DNA from: Ophiura sarsii
Lineage: Eukaryota; Echinodermata; Ophiuroidea; Amphilepidida; Ophiuridae
Assembly: GCA_035610835.1 (NCBI GenBank)
Contig: CM069443.1
Location: forward strand, 60,453,980-60,517,979
DNA length: 64,000 nucleotides
Reading direction: 5' to 3'
Position numbers and translations under genes: made by a program. Positions 23,995 through 34,592 of the stretch are shown here, in pieces; position 1 is the stretch's first letter; every line of letters begins with the position of its first letter. The notes below the pieces were generated by a model. It was not told the DNA's origin and did no database searches. It saw nothing but the letters and a program-made list of their open reading frames with translations.

Positions 23995-24876
23995 TAGGAT
24001 AAAGCTTGCATTTACAATATAACCAGAGGTAGAATTTCATTGACAATTTGGAGCATTGATCTTGATTCTGCCAAATAGAATTTTTATTATGGGACTCATT
24101 TTATTCGCTGTGTATTTGTACATGTTCTCCGAAATAATAACCATGTATAACTATGACGCTGTTTAAGTGCAGGTTTTTTGCCCTTTATTTTTCAATTTCT
24201 GCCAAATTTAAAGGAGTTCTGTGCTTTCAGTTAATTGCGCAGCAGGTGGACATAGGCTTTCCCCGTTCTGTTGTTTTAATGAAGATGATGAGCTCAAAGT
24301 TTAGCGTTTGTTCACATAAACCTACCGTTTTTATCTTTGTAATAGTTGTTGCGCAAAATTCATCGCAGCTTAAAAATTTACGACTTGCACAGCAGGATGG
24401 GTAATCAACCTTTTCGTGTCTTCTACCTCGGTATGAAACCGGAGATGTATTATGCAAGGAACATAGAGTCTCGATTACCTCTTGTAATTTCATGTTATCA
24501 CATGCTTCAGTACATGAATAGCTATTTGTTGTATTATGTAATGTAGGCCTTTATTGTAAAACGTGGAATGTTGTCTGAACATATTATATCATGCAATTCA
24601 AATATACAGAGGATACGGGAGTGCTGTGCATCAATTGATTGGTATATGCTGAAAGACAAAATGGCAGCTCTACACGTTATAGCAACCACACATAACATCT
24701 ATGTCGGTCTTGTCGCAGGTTCACCCGGCCAGCCAGCCAGCAGCTTTCAAAACAATCGTCAAGAGTATCGAAATTATGCCAATCGACAACCGGATGTTGA
24801 CAAGAGAGGGGGCAGTGCCCCCTTTCTTTACTGTTAATAACCTCTAGATAATGAAATTACTCGGTGTTCTACTTAC

Positions 24877-24904
24877 GTGCAGAGGATAGATTGGTCTTCA
24901 CGAT
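24877..24904 (-). CDS. MYH9/10/14: Non-muscle myosin II heavy chain, coding exon 3 (28-nt microexon)
   Basis: Read on the minus strand, acceptor ttgcag (just above 24904) and donor gtaagt (just below 24877) bracket exactly 28 nt. The leading AT completes the Asp codon begun by the last G of exon 2. Eight full codons follow for REDQSILC, and AC begins the Thr finished by the first base of exon 4. Together these give DREDQSILCT, the conserved myosin segment directly before the P-loop. A 28-nt exon at this place is also, from memory, the arrangement in vertebrate MYH9/MYH10, so the junctions look ancestral. It was placed by searching the introns for the missing residues; sequence, phase and both splice sites agree. 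Confidence 0.96.
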
Positions 24905-25219
24905 CTGCAAGAATAAAGTGGTGGGAAAAAAATGTCGTTAATAAGATACATTACGATAAGCCGAGAGTAAAATTGATGACAGTATTCAAGTTCAAAGTTC
25001 TCAAATTTAGCAGGAGTTCAGATGGGGTTTTTATACCCAACTTACAGTTTGAATATAAATCGCAATTGTAAACAAACGCAAATTTAGCAGGAGTTTTTTG
25101 TAACCAACTTAAAGATTGAACACATGCCATTTCCAAACTTAAAAATTTGAATGTGTTTGTTTGTCTGTTTTGTTGTTGTTTTTCTCAAAAAGGTTGCCCA
25201 TAGTTTATGTGCATTTGTT

Positions 25220-25302
25220 GCTTCCATGAGCGTCCGCTCCTTCTGTATTCATTCGCTGCTGTAAGGTGGCTTCGCCAAATCTGAAACTGATCAAACTATA
25301 TA
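25220..25302. repeat. Dispersed repeat, inverted partner of 21552-21633
   Basis: Contains 'tgtattcattcgctgctgta' and 'aactgatcaaactata', the reverse complement of the copy 3.6 kb to the left. It lies about 315 bp upstream of the microexon in gene orientation. Confidence 0.75.
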
Positions 25303-25333
25303 AGGTTTGCCTACGAGACTGAACATAGTATCT

Positions 25334-27255
25334 CTTGTTTGGAAAATGCTCCCTTACTTAACTCCCCCCCCCCCCCCCCACCCCTCCTTCCCCTCCCCTT
25401 CCCAAATTCTAAGCAAATTTGAATTCCTCAGGAGGGTAATTTTATCAATATAAGTTGGAAATAAACATTAACTGAACAATCCCCAATTGAAGACATACTT
25501 GACACGATTGTGACATTTTCAGCACCCAAATGAAAAACCAAAATCTATCAACATTTATTTAAGAATAACCCAATATTTATAATTGACAGACAACGCTAAC
25601 CTGCAGTGTTGTGAAAATTTCAAAATGCAACTGTTTTTCAATCTAATTCTCTGGAATGCATCGCCACATTAACACCTACGAATTGGTATGTGTTAATTGC
25701 ATTCAAAATCCCTGTTTACGTAGACTGCGCTAACTGACGAATGGCTGTGTTTAATGTTTGATACACGTCGTCGCAATCCCTGCAGCATGTTTTCATTTCT
25801 AACGCCCGATTCCAAGTATTGGTGATAAAGTGAGATTTTTTGGAACAATTTAATGACACTGTTAACATTATTGCACTGGAATGCCATGTAAATTACTTGC
25901 AGCGATATGCATGTATTTGACACACATTCATAACGTAAAGTGATGATTATCTTGGAAGAAAATCATAGTTAAAAAGTGGTGACTTAAATTATGCCATGGC
26001 TTTCAGCAAATAGCATTGAGGTCTGTCTGCGAGGATAGTGTTTTATAAAAACACAGGAACTTAAATAAAGTGTTGTGTTTTTGTGGGATAAATAAATGAT
26101 GGTCTGAAAGCTTTTGGAATCTGATGCAGATAAAGGAATGATGTGGTAAAGAGCCTAAAAGCTCTGTAAGGAGGTTAACACTTGCAGCAGAGTGCATTTT
26201 TTATTCATTTCACAAAATATCATTAAGTATATTTACTTACAATGTTTGGAGGTAACACGCTAAGTCGCTAATAATGAAATGGAACTAAATGTTCCTGACA
26301 TACGGAATATAAAGGAAAAAAAGGCTTCTGAGCAAGTAACCTTTAAGACGGTAACCTTATTTAGCCTTACACACAATAATTCAACTTGACTTACAGAGTA
26401 TACTATTATTATGGGGGAATAAATAAGGTAGGAAGCATATGGCTGCAGGTAATCAAAGGTGCCAGCTTTCATTTTGGAAAACATTAGTAGGGGCATTGTA
26501 CTAAAAACAACAACTAGCCTAACAGATTACTGGGGTACAATAAGTTCAGTATCAAGTCTTCGTAGTACTATTTGAAAGGTCTGCAAAATTTCAAGTGGAA
26601 TTATGATAATTATATTTTCAATTGAATCAAATCATCCGAACATCTTTAAATAACTTGAAAATTAATACGCGTTTTCCCATTGTCTATTTGATTTGATTTG
26701 ATATTTTGTTTTGAGCTTAAAAGGGGGCACTGTCAGAGAGATTGACTAGAAAAATCGGCGAATTATGGTAAACGGTTACGGATGGTAGCTAGTATATGGG
26801 CGATTCCACGGTAACACACGTTACATTTTAGGGCGCCATTCTTTATTCTCCCCTCTATAACTGTAAAAGTAGTCTGAATGAAGTTTACATCTTTTGTATT
26901 GTAATACCCAAGACTTAAGGCTAAATCCTCATGCTAACACCAATATGAAATATCAGCTCATGTTAATGTAAGACCGCTCTGAATATCGGTAACACGTGTT
27001 ACGAAAAAAGACGCACTAAAAAAAATCCCAACTTTGTTTTGCTTGTGTATTTAAACTAACCTACCTGCAATCAATTGGTCACTACTGTGAGCAAGTACCT
27101 ACCCAAGGTTTATAATACTAGAATAATAACAAGAATTTAAGTTCTCACTTTTTTGTAAATTGCAAAATAGTCGGTAACACGCGTTACATTTTGTCCATCC
27201 ATAATTTACTAGCTCTATATTATTTATTTAATTTCTAAATTAAAATTAAGTTTGA
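25334..27255. repeat. Tandem segmental duplication, copy 1 (1,922 bp)
   Basis: Starts at 'cttgtttggaaaatgctccc' and ends 'attaagtttga', directly followed by copy 2. It contains a 16-base C run at 25364-25379, an AT-rich unique part, and a truncated piece of the nested transposon at 26717-27255. Comparison with copy 2 by eye shows only the C-run length, a two-base insertion beside it, and one substitution (26223 against 28149). Confidence 0.93.
26717..27255. mobile_element. Truncated nested MITE (copy 1 of the duplication)
   Basis: The left part of the TTAA-ended MITE (from 26717) and the first half of the inner palindrome element (from 26795), cut off at the duplication boundary. It retains three of the five GGTAACAC palindromes, near 26809, 26987 and 27172. 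Confidence 0.85.
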
Positions 27256-29181
27256 CTTGTTTGGAAAATGCTCCCTTACTTAACTCCCCCCCCCCCCCCC
27301 CCCACACCCCTCCTTCCCCTCCCCTTCCCAAATTCTAAGCAAATTTGAATTCCTCAGGAGGGTAATTTTATCAATATAAGTTGGAAATAAACATTAACTG
27401 AACAATCCCCAATTGAAGACATACTTGACACGATTGTGACATTTTCAGCACCCAAATGAAAAACCAAAATCTATCAACATTTATTTAAGAATAACCCAAT
27501 ATTTATAATTGACAGACAACGCTAACCTGCAGTGTTGTGAAAATTTCAAAATGCAACTGTTTTTCAATCTAATTCTCTGGAATGCATCGCCACATTAACA
27601 CCTACGAATTGGTATGTGTTAATTGCATTCAAAATCCCTGTTTACGTAGACTGCGCTAACTGACGAATGGCTGTGTTTAATGTTTGATACACGTCGTCGC
27701 AATCCCTGCAGCATGTTTTCATTTCTAACGCCCGATTCCAAGTATTGGTGATAAAGTGAGATTTTTTGGAACAATTTAATGACACTGTTAACATTATTGC
27801 ACTGGAATGCCATGTAAATTACTTGCAGCGATATGCATGTATTTGACACACATTCATAACGTAAAGTGATGATTATCTTGGAAGAAAATCATAGTTAAAA
27901 AGTGGTGACTTAAATTATGCCATGGCTTTCAGCAAATAGCATTGAGGTCTGTCTGCGAGGATAGTGTTTTATAAAAACACAGGAACTTAAATAAAGTGTT
28001 GTGTTTTTGTGGGATAAATAAATGATGGTCTGAAAGCTTTTGGAATCTGATGCAGATAAAGGAATGATGTGGTAAAGAGCCTAAAAGCTCTGTAAGGAGG
28101 TTAACACTTGCAGCAGAGTGCATTTTTTATTCATTTCACAAAATATCAATAAGTATATTTACTTACAATGTTTGGAGGTAACACGCTAAGTCGCTAATAA
28201 TGAAATGGAACTAAATGTTCCTGACATACGGAATATAAAGGAAAAAAAGGCTTCTGAGCAAGTAACCTTTAAGACGGTAACCTTATTTAGCCTTACACAC
28301 AATAATTCAACTTGACTTACAGAGTATACTATTATTATGGGGGAATAAATAAGGTAGGAAGCATATGGCTGCAGGTAATCAAAGGTGCCAGCTTTCATTT
28401 TGGAAAACATTAGTAGGGGCATTGTACTAAAAACAACAACTAGCCTAACAGATTACTGGGGTACAATAAGTTCAGTATCAAGTCTTCGTAGTACTATTTG
28501 AAAGGTCTGCAAAATTTCAAGTGGAATTATGATAATTATATTTTCAATTGAATCAAATCATCCGAACATCTTTAAATAACTTGAAAATTAATACGCGTTT
28601 TCCCATTGTCTATTTGATTTGATTTGATATTTTGTTTTGAGCTTAAAAGGGGGCACTGTCAGAGAGATTGACTAGAAAAATCGGCGAATTATGGTAAACG
28701 GTTACGGATGGTAGCTAGTATATGGGCGATTCCACGGTAACACACGTTACATTTTAGGGCGCCATTCTTTATTCTCCCCTCTATAACTGTAAAAGTAGTC
28801 TGAATGAAGTTTACATCTTTTGTATTGTAATACCCAAGACTTAAGGCTAAATCCTCATGCTAACACCAATATGAAATATCAGCTCATGTTAATGTAAGAC
28901 CGCTCTGAATATCGGTAACACGTGTTACGAAAAAAGACGCACTAAAAAAAATCCCAACTTTGTTTTGCTTGTGTATTTAAACTAACCTACCTGCAATCAA
29001 TTGGTCACTACTGTGAGCAAGTACCTACCCAAGGTTTATAATACTAGAATAATAACAAGAATTTAAGTTCTCACTTTTTTGTAAATTGCAAAATAGTCGG
29101 TAACACGCGTTACATTTTGTCCATCCATAATTTACTAGCTCTATATTATTTATTTAATTTCTAAATTAAAATTAAGTTTGA
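27256..29181. repeat. Tandem segmental duplication, copy 2
   Basis: Repeats 25334-27255 at an offset of 1,922 bp, or 1,926 bp after the C run (18 bases here, 27286-27303). The boundaries share only 'ctt', so the joint looks like a microhomology or slippage event rather than recombination between longer repeats. Confidence 0.93.
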
Positions 29182-29729
29182 CTTTGACAATGGAACTAAC
29201 ATATAAACCATAAATAGTGATAACTAACTCTAAAAAAATTAAGGTTTTAGCACGTTTTACTGAATATGAGTTCGGTAACACGCGTTACGCCATTTTGATG
29301 GCTTATAGTGGAGTGGTGGTTATGAATTTATCAAATTGTTTACTATTTTTAAATAGGGCCTAACTAGTAGGATTAAAATTATAAGTGGCATCAATTAAAA
29401 TCAAATCAATTAGGAAATATTTTCAAAAAAGTGTTGCTCGGTAACACGTGTTACCGTTTTGGAAGTAAGAAAAGTTTAAAAAAAATCATAGTTAACAACT
29501 GTCAATGGTTGCAATATTTTTTTCCTGAACGTTTGCATAGGCTTTGCACAACATGAATGTAAAATTAAAACTTTTGGAGCATTTTTTAGTTTTTTTGCTC
29601 CGTCACATTTTCATGGAATCGCCCATATATATATATATGCCTAAGTATTACACAGGTGCAAAAAAACTGGTTTTCAGGGAAATTGAGGGCGCACGCCCAT
29701 ACAAATCTCTCAGTGCCCCTTCCCTTTAA
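28643..29729. mobile_element. TTAA-ended MITE interrupted by a second element
   Basis: The left end TTAAAAGGGGGCACTGTCAG and the inverted right end 'ctctcagtgccccttccctttaa' frame the element. Removing the insert at 28721-29627 leaves about 180 bp. A relative at 41805-42161, in the opposite orientation, has both flanking halves continuous across the insertion point ('gtaaacggt' to 'aagtatta' in complement). This shows that the inner element is a later insertion. Confidence 0.85.
28721..29627. mobile_element. TIR element with five spaced GGTAACACGYGTTAC palindromes
   Basis: Perfect 14-bp terminal inverted repeats, TATGGGCGATTCCA at 28721-28734 and its complement at 29614-29627, possibly flanked by TA. 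The 907-bp body has no long open frame. Five near-palindromes start at 28735, 28913, 29098, 29273 and 29439, each preceded by CG and separated by 166-185 bp. The central dinucleotide varies (CACACG, CACGTG, CACGCG). I know of no named family with this layout. The regular sites may bind a transposase or a host bHLH-type factor (some contain CACGTG); both ideas are inference. Confidence 0.8.
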
Positions 29730-30349
29730 ACTATACCTCATACAGATTCAGGACGATTTTCCTGTTTAAAGTACCTATTGCATTTGCCAAGTTTGGCTCA
29801 CTGATAATTGTTAAACTCCGGTTATATTTCCTTCCCCACTAAATCACTGTTTTAACTACATTACATTAGAGCAATCATAGTTTAAGACTGATTTATCCAC
29901 TACACCCTGCAGACACACATTACATTGATTTAATTGATTTATAAATCAACTAGATTAATATGGACATTATGATATGTTGAAGATTAATCGCAATTAATCA
30001 CTATACTCTTCCACAACTGCGCACAAGTCCCATTCGCTCACACATCTTATTTGATTGATATTCTGCTCAGTGGATCCCTGTTGGGACGTAAGAAGATGGG
30101 TTGGTCTAGAAAGAAATATAGGGAAACCGCAGCATTGGCAATTCTATGTATTAAGCGAGTCACTGTGAGTCACAGCTAGCGGCAGACAAAACTTGTCCGC
30201 TGTTTAACAGTTTTCTAAAACTAATAATAGTGGAAAATCTTCACGCTATGTTAATGTTCATGCACCAAAACGTCTGAACAAGACTGAAAATACTTGAATA
30301 TATTTCTACTAGGTGTCTGCGAAGAACTACCGAGTTTTGAATAACACTT

Positions 30350-30564
30350 TTAACCCCCTGGGGTCTACCTGTCTATCTTACAGTGGTTCTGATTGGTTTA
30401 TTACAAGATGTACTCATATGAACAGCCAATTCAAATGCAGCTTGTAAATTGTTTCACTGCCATCTTTATCAGGGATACAATTATTCCAACAATGTCTCTC
30501 ATTGGTGCAATAAATGATGTATCCATCTTTCTGACCAATCGGCCGGTAGTTCTCAGGGGGTTAA
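30350..30564. mobile_element. TTAA-ended MITE
   Basis: Starts TTAACCCCCTGGGGTCTACC and ends with the inverted form GGTAGTTCTCAGGGGGTTAA. It is 215 bp long with TTAA at both ends. The open frame running through it is not supported by any protein similarity I recognise. Confidence 0.75.
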
Positions 30565-33234
30565 GCAAATTTGATGACAGAGTGCAAATGATGAAGCACA
30601 CAAAAGAACAAACAGTTTTGCAGTTTGTTATAACGTTTAATATTATTTCAGATCTTCGCTCTAGCGGTGGGAAACAATCTGTGGTCCTAAATAACATATT
30701 TATCAGGTATTATGACGATCTTATTCAAGGAGCTATTAACAATTAACCTAGTTTAAACAAGGTTGCTTCTATTGTCTGCACTGTCACCAGCAAATAGGGC
30801 TTCTTAATTAAAAGAGGCTTCTCAAGAAATTAATTTCTTAAAAGGTCAAATCACATAAAAGTATGTTTCCAGAGTCAATGGGAATCCTCATTAAGAGGTT
30901 GTTGTTTTTTCCTGAGCAAAACATTTAATCAATACGCGGATTTTGTGTTACAACACCCCGGCAAGATGGGAAGCGTGGACATTTTGTCTGAAAATACCCT
31001 CCCCCCACCACTTTGCACCATTTCAAGGACACTTGTTAAGAAGTCCCTCTTTTTGCCCAAAAACTAGGACACATTTGGTTCAAAATATCCCTTTTTTCTA
31101 TTCCCGGGACAATTTGATATATGACACAACTCTCATTCTATTTTGTTCTTTTTTGCGGATATAGCCTCCAAAAAAACACCCCTCATATTTTGAAGCAGAC
31201 ATAGCTTCAAAAATGACCCTAATTTTTTTTAAACGCGGAACAAAGCTTCCAAAAACACACCAAATTTGAGGATATCTTGGACATAAGTGTCCATGGAATG
31301 TCCACGGACATGGTACGAAAAAAACACATTTTCCACGATTTCTGGAACAATCATGCGTACCCAAAGTCAATGTTGACTGAAAAAAACGGAACCCCCCCCC
31401 CCCCCCCACTGGCGGCGACCCACAGTAAATCCACAATCTCAATCACTCCATGCTTTAAATCCCTATCATTATGTATTAATGCACTCATTGCAATGAAATG
31501 AAGTCAGGTTGGACACAGTCGCTTCCGGTATTGCCAGGGTGTTGAAACCCAAAATCCACATAGTGATGCCATCCATGTGTTGTGTTTTATTTACACAGAT
31601 AATTAAATACTACAAAAATTAAAATCAAACCTTGATTAAGTGCACTAAAGGGCAACATTTTGGATCATTTGTTTGCATTGAAAACAAAAATAAGGTCATT
31701 TGAAGAATTTCAAATATTCGATTTTTGTGTGACGTAGGTACACTAAAGCGGCATATGTATCCGTTCCACTCAGATAAACACCCACAAACAGCAACCATAA
31801 CCCACTTTCCATGAGGTAACAATAGACATACATAAACACACTTGGGTTCAATGTGTCATGCTATGCTTATGCATATTTCAAAAGCCGCAAGCATTTTTTC
31901 CCCGTTAAAAAAAGATGATATAACTTAAAGGATACATGGCGACAAAAGGTGTCATTCTTAGACCAGAAAATCGGAAGTTCACACCTCTGTAGCTATAGGT
32001 TGGTGAATTTGTGAGAGCTGGATTCAATGTGATGGTGGTGTGAGATATTGCATTTCAACGCAATTTTTTTTGGAATAATTTAGTAATTTACCGGATCCTT
32101 GACACTGTATGGGTTATGAAATAATGACCATGGTGTAAATATTACAACTGTTTCACCCCAGCTTTTTGTGTGTTTTTTCATTTTACAAAATCTTCCAAAT
32201 TATAATAGGTTTTAACACACTTCAACAAAATGATCGAAATTTCATCGGAGACAAGAATCTTTAGTTACTTTTTGAAGCAAATTTCTTTGCATTTGCCTGG
32301 ATTTGTTTTTGATTTCCCGGACCGCTAACCTGAATTTCCCTCCAAAATGGAAAATCTCTCACTATTTCTTTGTATGGAAGAGCAACATTTCCCTCCAAAT
32401 GCCCCAATTTCCCTCCAAAATGCCCACATTTCCCGGCAAGGAGCTTCCCAAATGTGCCCATTTTTTCCAGGCCTCTAGCCAACTGTCCTGAACACCTGTG
32501 AACAATCTGAAATGATTTATAAATAGTAATAATAATATACTGGCCATGTGGAAATGAAGGATTTGTTTTATTGTTATTTGTCAATTAGGGCCTAATTCAT
32601 CATTTTTGTCCTCAGACACTAACTTGAATTGAATAGATTTTCATAATTTGATGTTGTATGGCATTAAACTCCATTTGCGAGGGAAAATGGGGTAGGGTGG
32701 GGGGAATTCCCTTAGGTGACAACCTGGCGCCCTTACAATTCAGCGATCTTTATGTCCAATGCGGTTGACAAACTCAGAAAACATGCATCAGCATGACACC
32801 TTACACTATACAGACAGAAACACCCCAAAATGGAATTTGACTGTGTAACCAGACAACATTTTATGAGGGTATCACTTCGTTGGCACTATAGAATAACATA
32901 AAATACAGCACAAGTGTTCGGGGCTATCAAAGTGCAAATACCTCACGACATAATACTAAGCCTACTTGAAACAACCGATTACTTTGCTCTTTGAACCCAT
33001 AATTTTAGGGATCCCCTTTAAAAATATAATCATGCCACTGATCAAGCCCCGATGTATAAAAGCCAGGTTGAATTAAAGCACTATGAAAATGACCAATGAA
33101 TTACCAACCAGAGTACACATGAGTGGTTATGGCTCAGAGATTTACTGATATTTGACATTATTTCAATTGTAACTGTCAGTCTGGGTGTTGAGACTACTTT
33201 TGAATTTTTTCATTTCATTTTACTTAATTTTAAA

Positions 33235-33970
33235 TACCGTATTATCCCTATTAAGCGCCCAGGGCGGTTAGCAAAGTCATTTTGGGTGGGCGCTTATTAT
33301 ATTACCTTTTTTTAAACTCATTTATCGTTGAGACTGTCGAATTCGGCAAGGTTGCGAAGACATTTTTTCGGTAAACATACCAATAATGTTTTAGCTCATA
33401 GAAGAAAAAGAAAGTATGATTTTTCAATCACATTCCATGAATAGTTGTGAAAGACAAATCGCTAACGATTTGTTACAATTTTGTTCAAAAACTGCGTAAT
33501 AAAAAAAAAAAACTTAGCCGAAAATGCCATCAATATTTATCTGGTTTTCATGTGGGCGGCCATCTTTGCTTTTCATTTGTGGTGATAATTTTTGGTCGTG
33601 CCCGTTCCTGAACAAATGAATGGCACAATAAATTACTACGATACACGGAACTGTTGCACTAGTGGAATTACCACGTGCGATTAAAACGGAAAAGTAACAC
33701 TCGCCGGTCGCTGTACAGGCAGTGGTATCAGCGCTACTGTACGCGTATCAGTAGCCAAGTGCCTAGTGTGATCAGGGAGAGATGGTGGCGATCTAATCAC
33801 GGCTTTTACTGGTACTGCTTTAGTGAAGGACGCCGTGAAGAATGTTGTTGTACAGTGCTACGGTTAATTAAAAAGGTGGGCGCTTATAAGAGATTGTTTG
33901 TTGTTAGTCATTGAGAAAACAGGGGTGGGCGCTTATAAGGTCCTGGGCGCTTAATAGGGATAATACGGTA
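33235..33970. mobile_element. 736-bp TIR element with perfect 29-bp ends
   Basis: The ends 33235-33263 and 33942-33970 are exact inverted copies, beginning TACCGTATTATCCCTATTAA. The outermost TA may be a 2-bp target duplication, as in Tc1/mariner-like families. 'GGTGGGCGCTTATAAG' recurs near both ends as a subterminal repeat. A 79-codon Arg/Cys-rich open frame at 33675-33914 resembles no transposase known to me. Identical ends suggest fairly recent movement. Confidence 0.88.
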
Positions 33971-34463
33971 CACATAATTATGAGTCAGCAACGACGCATT
34001 ATTGGCAATTATTCTCATTGAACGAGGAAGAAAACAATTTCAGCCTAATTTTGAAGATGAAGGTATATAATATGCACTGCTTTAGCTAGGGAATAGATAT
34101 AACACATTTGAAGCATATCAAACTGCAATGTACCTTAAAATTTCACTGACATCATGAGTCATATGAACTCAAATACATAAAATATATTGATAAGTGGAAA
34201 GGATTTTCACTATACATTAAACATGTGTGCACAACCTATATAGCTAGTTCAGAACATTTCAAGTGCCTCCATGTGCACTTGTGATATCAATTGGTTGTTA
34301 AATAATAGGAATGCTAGGGTTATTTCTGGTTAAACATAATACACAATTGGTCACCTACTTTGAAGTACACCAATTTGGTTATGAATATGGCCATAACCTA
34401 CATACCTAAGCGAACACCTAGTCATCAATACTTCAATTGCCTGGAACGAATGAGAGACGACTC

Positions 34464-34592
34464 GTTAACACCTTCCAAGCGGCAGGCGTCTGCAGACGAC
34501 AACATTCCAAAATTTCACAAAATGTTTCAAAAATGTCAAAATTATTTAATTTCATTACCAAATTTGGAATCACTATGAGAAATGCATTGAAA
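34464..34592. repeat. Dispersed repeat, inverted partner of 55312-55436
   Basis: Contains 'ggcaggcgtctgcagacgac', 'attccaaaat' and 'aaatttggaatca'. The same order appears inverted at 55312-55436, inside the giant-TIR element. It includes the palindrome CGTCTGCAGACG. Confidence 0.75.

Larger units (their letters stand above)
12433..24876 (-). other. Myosin intron 3 (12.4 kb)
   Basis: It separates the microexon from the P-loop exon. It contains the MITEs, SINEs, palindromic cluster and hairpins listed separately. The stretches 12433-13654, 14008-15411, 16091-17627, 18622-20237, 20316-21465, 21634-23072 and 23995-24876 show no gene and no repeat that I could define, apart from simple poly-T/poly-G at 22680-22728. 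Confidence 0.85.

Noticed and set aside
25693..28422. Identical open frames at 25693/27619, 26003/27929 and 26260/28186
   Set aside because: Their repetition reflects the tandem DNA duplication, not gene conservation. They have no known domains and one would not infer coding from two identical copies.
30393..30746. 117-codon plus-strand frame
   Set aside because: Half of it is the TTAA MITE at 30350-30564, with overlapping open frames on the other strand and no recognisable motif.
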